Below, piece by piece: positions 14,860-17,360 of a stretch of DNA of 17,360 nt. The translations under genes were made by a program, and so were the position numbers. Source of the stretch: CAZXCK01 sp964639225. Lineage in GTDB: Bacteria; Chloroflexota; Anaerolineae; Aggregatilineales; Phototrophicaceae. The notes under the pieces are model-generated. The model saw nothing but the letters and a program-made list of their open reading frames with translations. It searched no databases and was not told the DNA's origin. Position 1 is the first letter of the stretch, and every line of letters begins with the position of its first letter. The stretch lies in the NCBI GenBank assembly GCA_964639225.1, contig CAZXCK010000095.1, positions 1 to 17,360 on the forward strand, read 5' to 3'.

Positions 14860-15780
14860 ATGAATATTGAGACAGTCATTGTCTTAATCGTATTTCTGGT
14901 GCTGCTGGTGGGCATCGCCTGGATGTCGGTGCGCATCGTGCGCGAGTACGAGCGCCTGATCGTCTTCCGGCTGGGACGGGCGCTGGGTGCGCGCGGGCCC
15001 GGCCTGGTCGTCCTGATCCCGTTTATTGATACGGGCGTGCGGGTGGACCTGCGCGAAATGTTCTTCGACGTGGAGCCGCAGACCTGTATCACCAAAGACA
15101 ACGCGCCGCTGTCGATTGACTTTCTGGTTTACATGAAGGTCGTCGACTCCATTCACAGCGTGCTGGAAGTCGAAGACTTCCGGGGCGCGTCAAGGGGTAT
15201 CGCCATCACCACGCTGCGCGCGCTGGTGGGCGATATGAACCTGGACGATGTGCTCTCCAAGCGCGACCAGCTCAACGAGTGGCTGCAGGAGAAACTGGAC
15301 CTGGTGACCAACCGCTGGGGCATCAAAGTGACCGCCGTCGAAATCCGCGAGATCATCCCGCCGCGCGAGATTCAGGACGCTATGAGCCGCCAGATGTCGG
15401 CGGAACGCTTCCGCCGCGCCGCCGTCACCGAGGCTAACGGTAAGCGTGAGGCTCTCGTCGTCGAGGCCGAGGGCACCAAGCAGGCGCGTATTCTCAACGC
15501 CGAGGGTACCCGCGAGGCCGAAATCCTGGAAGCCGAAGGCCGTCGCCAGGCCGAAATCCTCGAAGCCGAGGGTTACGCCCAGCGCCTGGGCAAAATCTTC
15601 GAGATCGCCCAGGGCATCGACGGCAAGACGATCAGCCTGGAATACCTGGACACGCTCAAAGACCTGGGGAACAAAGAGTCGACCAAGTTCATCTTCCCCA
15701 CCGAATTCATGACGATGCTGGCTCCGCTGCGCGACCAGATGCTGGGCGGAAGCGACAGCAACGGCAAAGCCAGCAAGTAA
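14860..15780 (+). CDS. Slipin, stomatin-like SPFH membrane protein
   Basis: A 306-residue stomatin/prohibitin-family (SPFH) protein. One N-terminal membrane anchor (about 5-27) is followed by the SPFH domain (about 28-190), with the typical R-E-Y-E-R-L-I-V-F-R-L-G-R start and I-I-P-P-R-E-I-Q-D-A-M end. A charged coiled coil follows, containing four A-E-G motifs at 203, 214, 225 and 236, exactly 11 residues apart, so it is a hendecad coil. The C-terminal segment I-F-P-T-E-F (278-283) resembles the tail site that NfeD cuts in stomatins. Such proteins form oligomeric rings that organise membrane microdomains. The ATG is preceded by GAGAGGAAGAG. It is second in the operon and ends before a terminator. 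Confidence 0.95.
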   Translation: MNIETVIVLIVFLVLLVGIAWMSVRIVREYERLIVFRLGRALGARGPGLVVLIPFIDTGVRVDLREMFFDVEPQTCITKDNAPLSIDFLVYMKVVDSIHSVLEVEDFRGASRGIAITTLRALVGDMNLDDVLSKRDQLNEWLQEKLDLVTNRWGIKVTAVEIREIIPPREIQDAMSRQMSAERFRRAAVTEANGKREALVVEAEGTKQARILNAEGTREAEILEAEGRRQAEILEAEGYAQRLGKIFEIAQGIDGKTISLEYLDTLKDLGNKESTKFIFPTEFMTMLAPLRDQMLGGSDSNGKASK

Positions 15781-15819
15781 GGGTTACGCGTTCCAGGGCT
15801 TTTGCAAAGTCCCAGATTT

Positions 15820-15854
15820 GGCGAGCGTCCCACCCGGCGCTCGCCTTTACTTTT
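15820..15854 (+). terminator. Intrinsic terminator of the NfeD-slipin operon
   Basis: A perfect 8-bp stem GGCGAGCG (15820-15827) with CGCTCGCC (15838-15845), then TTTACTTTT. The last T residues begin a second stem, TTTTCGGC (15851-15858) with GCCGAAAA (15866-15873), which may add a backup. Confidence 0.75.
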
Positions 15855-16232
15855 CGGCTCAAAGCGCCGAAAAAGGCAAAGTTTTGTTCACTTTTTATGT
15901 GTTTTAACAAATTAATGCGGATAAACCGGTCTGATGGTCGGCCTTCGCCAGTGGTGCATAATCATAGCTGCTTGCAGCCGACTACAGGTGGCCGGACCAC
16001 TAAAGGAGCCATGTACCTAATGGCGAGCCAAAAGGGCGGTCTTTCGTGTCCCTTCAGTGGACACACTTCCTGTAGCCCGGTGTTTTAACACCGGGCGGGG
16101 CCGGTCTGCCCCTATACTTCGCACCAATTTATTAATCTGCATCAAAAGTGGCACGAGTTTACTCGCGGGTATCCGGGGCCGCGCCCCAATCACGACTCTG
16201 CAATCGCCCTGATGCGGTTACATACGTGAATC
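15849..16232. other. Stem-loop-rich intergenic region without a clear gene
   Basis: Between the slipin terminator and the sdh terminator there is no recognisable protein gene and no RNA family I can name. Visible structures include GCTGC/GCAGC near 15968-15979, the nested inverted repeat 15982-16075, a 10-bp palindrome at 16075-16096, GGGGC/GCCCC at 16097-16112, CGAGT-TT-ACTCG at 16154-16165 and GGGGC-CGC-GCCCC at 16175-16187. The octamer CCGGTCTG occurs near 15926 and again near 16101. The density of stems is far above that of the other gaps in the window. Confidence 0.6.
15982..16115. repeat. Palindromic element, REP- or MITE-like candidate
   Basis: Two 25-nt arms (15982-16006 and 16051-16075) pair symmetrically: CTACAGG with CCTGTAG, then 8 unpaired bases on each side, CCACT with AGTGG, one mismatch, and AAGG with CCTT. 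A second palindrome follows without a gap, with 10-bp arms GCCCGGTGTT (16075-16084) and AACACCGGGC (16087-16096). A third stem, GGGGC with GCCCC, ends before CTATAC. This looks like a dispersed palindromic repeat unit or a structured RNA. Only one copy is in the window, so the repeat nature is inferred. Confidence 0.45.
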
Positions 16233-16270
16233 AAAAACAGGCGAGGCCAACCGGCCCCGCCTGTTTTTTT
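16233..16270 (-). terminator. Bidirectional terminator downstream of sdhB
   Basis: A stem of 7 bp (ACAGGCG/CGCCTGT), one mismatch and 4 bp (GGCC/GGCC) around an AACC loop, at 16237-16264. Five A residues precede it and seven T residues follow it, so it can stop transcripts on both strands. It is 21 bp after the sdhB stop. Confidence 0.9.
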
Positions 16271-16284
16271 ATCGTCTGTGATAC

Positions 16285-17052
<768 letters not shown>

Positions 17053-17101
17053 TGATTACTCTCTCCACACATACCCTGTATCTAACGCGGATGGTCGGCG
17101 T

Positions 17102-17359
17102 CTAGTAGACGCGCTCCTTCGGCTTGAAACGCTCGTCCTTCTCGGCCAGGCTCATGTTGACCTTCTTGTCCATGTTCAGCCGGAATTTCGGCTGGCTTTC
17201 GGCCAGCGGCGCGTCCTCGCGGTAGACCAGCGTATGGACCATATAGTTTTCATCGTCGCGCTTCTGGTAGTCGTCGCGGCTGTGTGCGCCCCGGCTCTCT
17301 TTGCGTTGCAGCGCGCTGATGGCGGTCGTTTCGGCCAGGTCCAGCATCGCGCCCAGTTC
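17102..17359 (-). CDS. sdhA: Succinate dehydrogenase/fumarate reductase flavoprotein subunit, C-terminal fragment
   Basis: Only the last 85 or so residues are in the window; the frame runs off the right edge. The visible part begins E-L-G-A-M-L-D-L-A-E-T and continues through R-K-E-S-R-G-A-H-S-R-D-D-Y, the conserved C-terminal domain of SdhA/FrdA, where the S-R-G-A-H arginine-histidine segment lies near the substrate and flavin site. It ends K-P-K-E-R-V-Y, like known SdhA C-termini. The FAD-attachment histidine and the main catalytic residues are outside the window. The enzyme oxidises succinate to fumarate with covalently bound FAD. sdhB follows 49 bp downstream in the same operon. Confidence 0.93.
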   Translation of the reverse strand, partial: ELGAMLDLAETTAISALQRKESRGAHSRDDYQKRDDENYMVHTLVYREDAPLAESQPKFRLNMDKKVNMSLAEKDERFKPKERVY

Positions 17360-17360
17360 C

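Noticed and set aside
15849..16232. Known ncRNA (tmRNA, RNase P RNA, SRP RNA, common riboswitches)
   Set aside because: I looked for their conserved core motifs and found none; the region is palindromic rather than matching any family I know.

Overview
The window reads as a stretch of GC-rich bacterial chromosome, most likely from a Chloroflexota (Anaerolineae-like) organism. That placement is an inference. It rests on the exported-protein repertoire (PPC repeats, an SH3b-CARDB protein, a META-repeat protein, proline/threonine-rich linkers), the membrane-anchored MutS-like ATPase, the NfeD-slipin pair, and the mixed use of ATG, GTG and TTG starts. No rRNA, tRNA, CRISPR array, transposase, integrase or phage gene was found, and nothing here is a recognisable defence or mobile system. 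Most of it is ordinary housekeeping and envelope biology.

Layout. 1-982 (+): 3' end of an exported protein made of PPC repeats, closed by a strong terminator. 1080-3370 (-): membrane MutS-like ATPase followed by a small Ig-like lipoprotein. 3510-6407 (+): LysE-type exporter, a protein of unknown function with a proline-rich linker and acidic tail, and a secreted propeller-like protein. 6561-6719 (-): a 52-codon small gene with a good promoter and ribosome binding site in an AT-rich island. 7016-12446 (-): an ABC-2 permease/ATPase operon, an SH3b-CARDB exported protein, a second ABC-2-like membrane protein, and a triple-META exported protein. Several of these units end in their own intrinsic terminator. 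12664-15780 (+): aspartate/glutamate racemase family protein, then the NfeD protease and slipin pair. 15781-16284: a 504-bp gap packed with stem-loops. 16285-17359 (-): succinate dehydrogenase iron-sulfur subunit and the C-terminal end of the flavoprotein subunit.

How the parts work together. NfeD and slipin form a well-known membrane quality-control pair. The SdhA/SdhB genes feed the TCA cycle and respiratory chain. The ABC ATPase and its overlapping permease form one exporter, and the orphan permease-like protein 2.5 kb upstream in transcription order may share that ATPase (inference). The exported proteins probably act at the cell surface, but their ligands cannot be read from sequence.

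Most worth a second look: the palindrome-rich element at 15982-16115, the near-identical first and third META repeats (about 93 percent identity at DNA level, with clustered differences), and the small gene at 6561-6719. I did not find a convincing previously undescribed multi-gene system.
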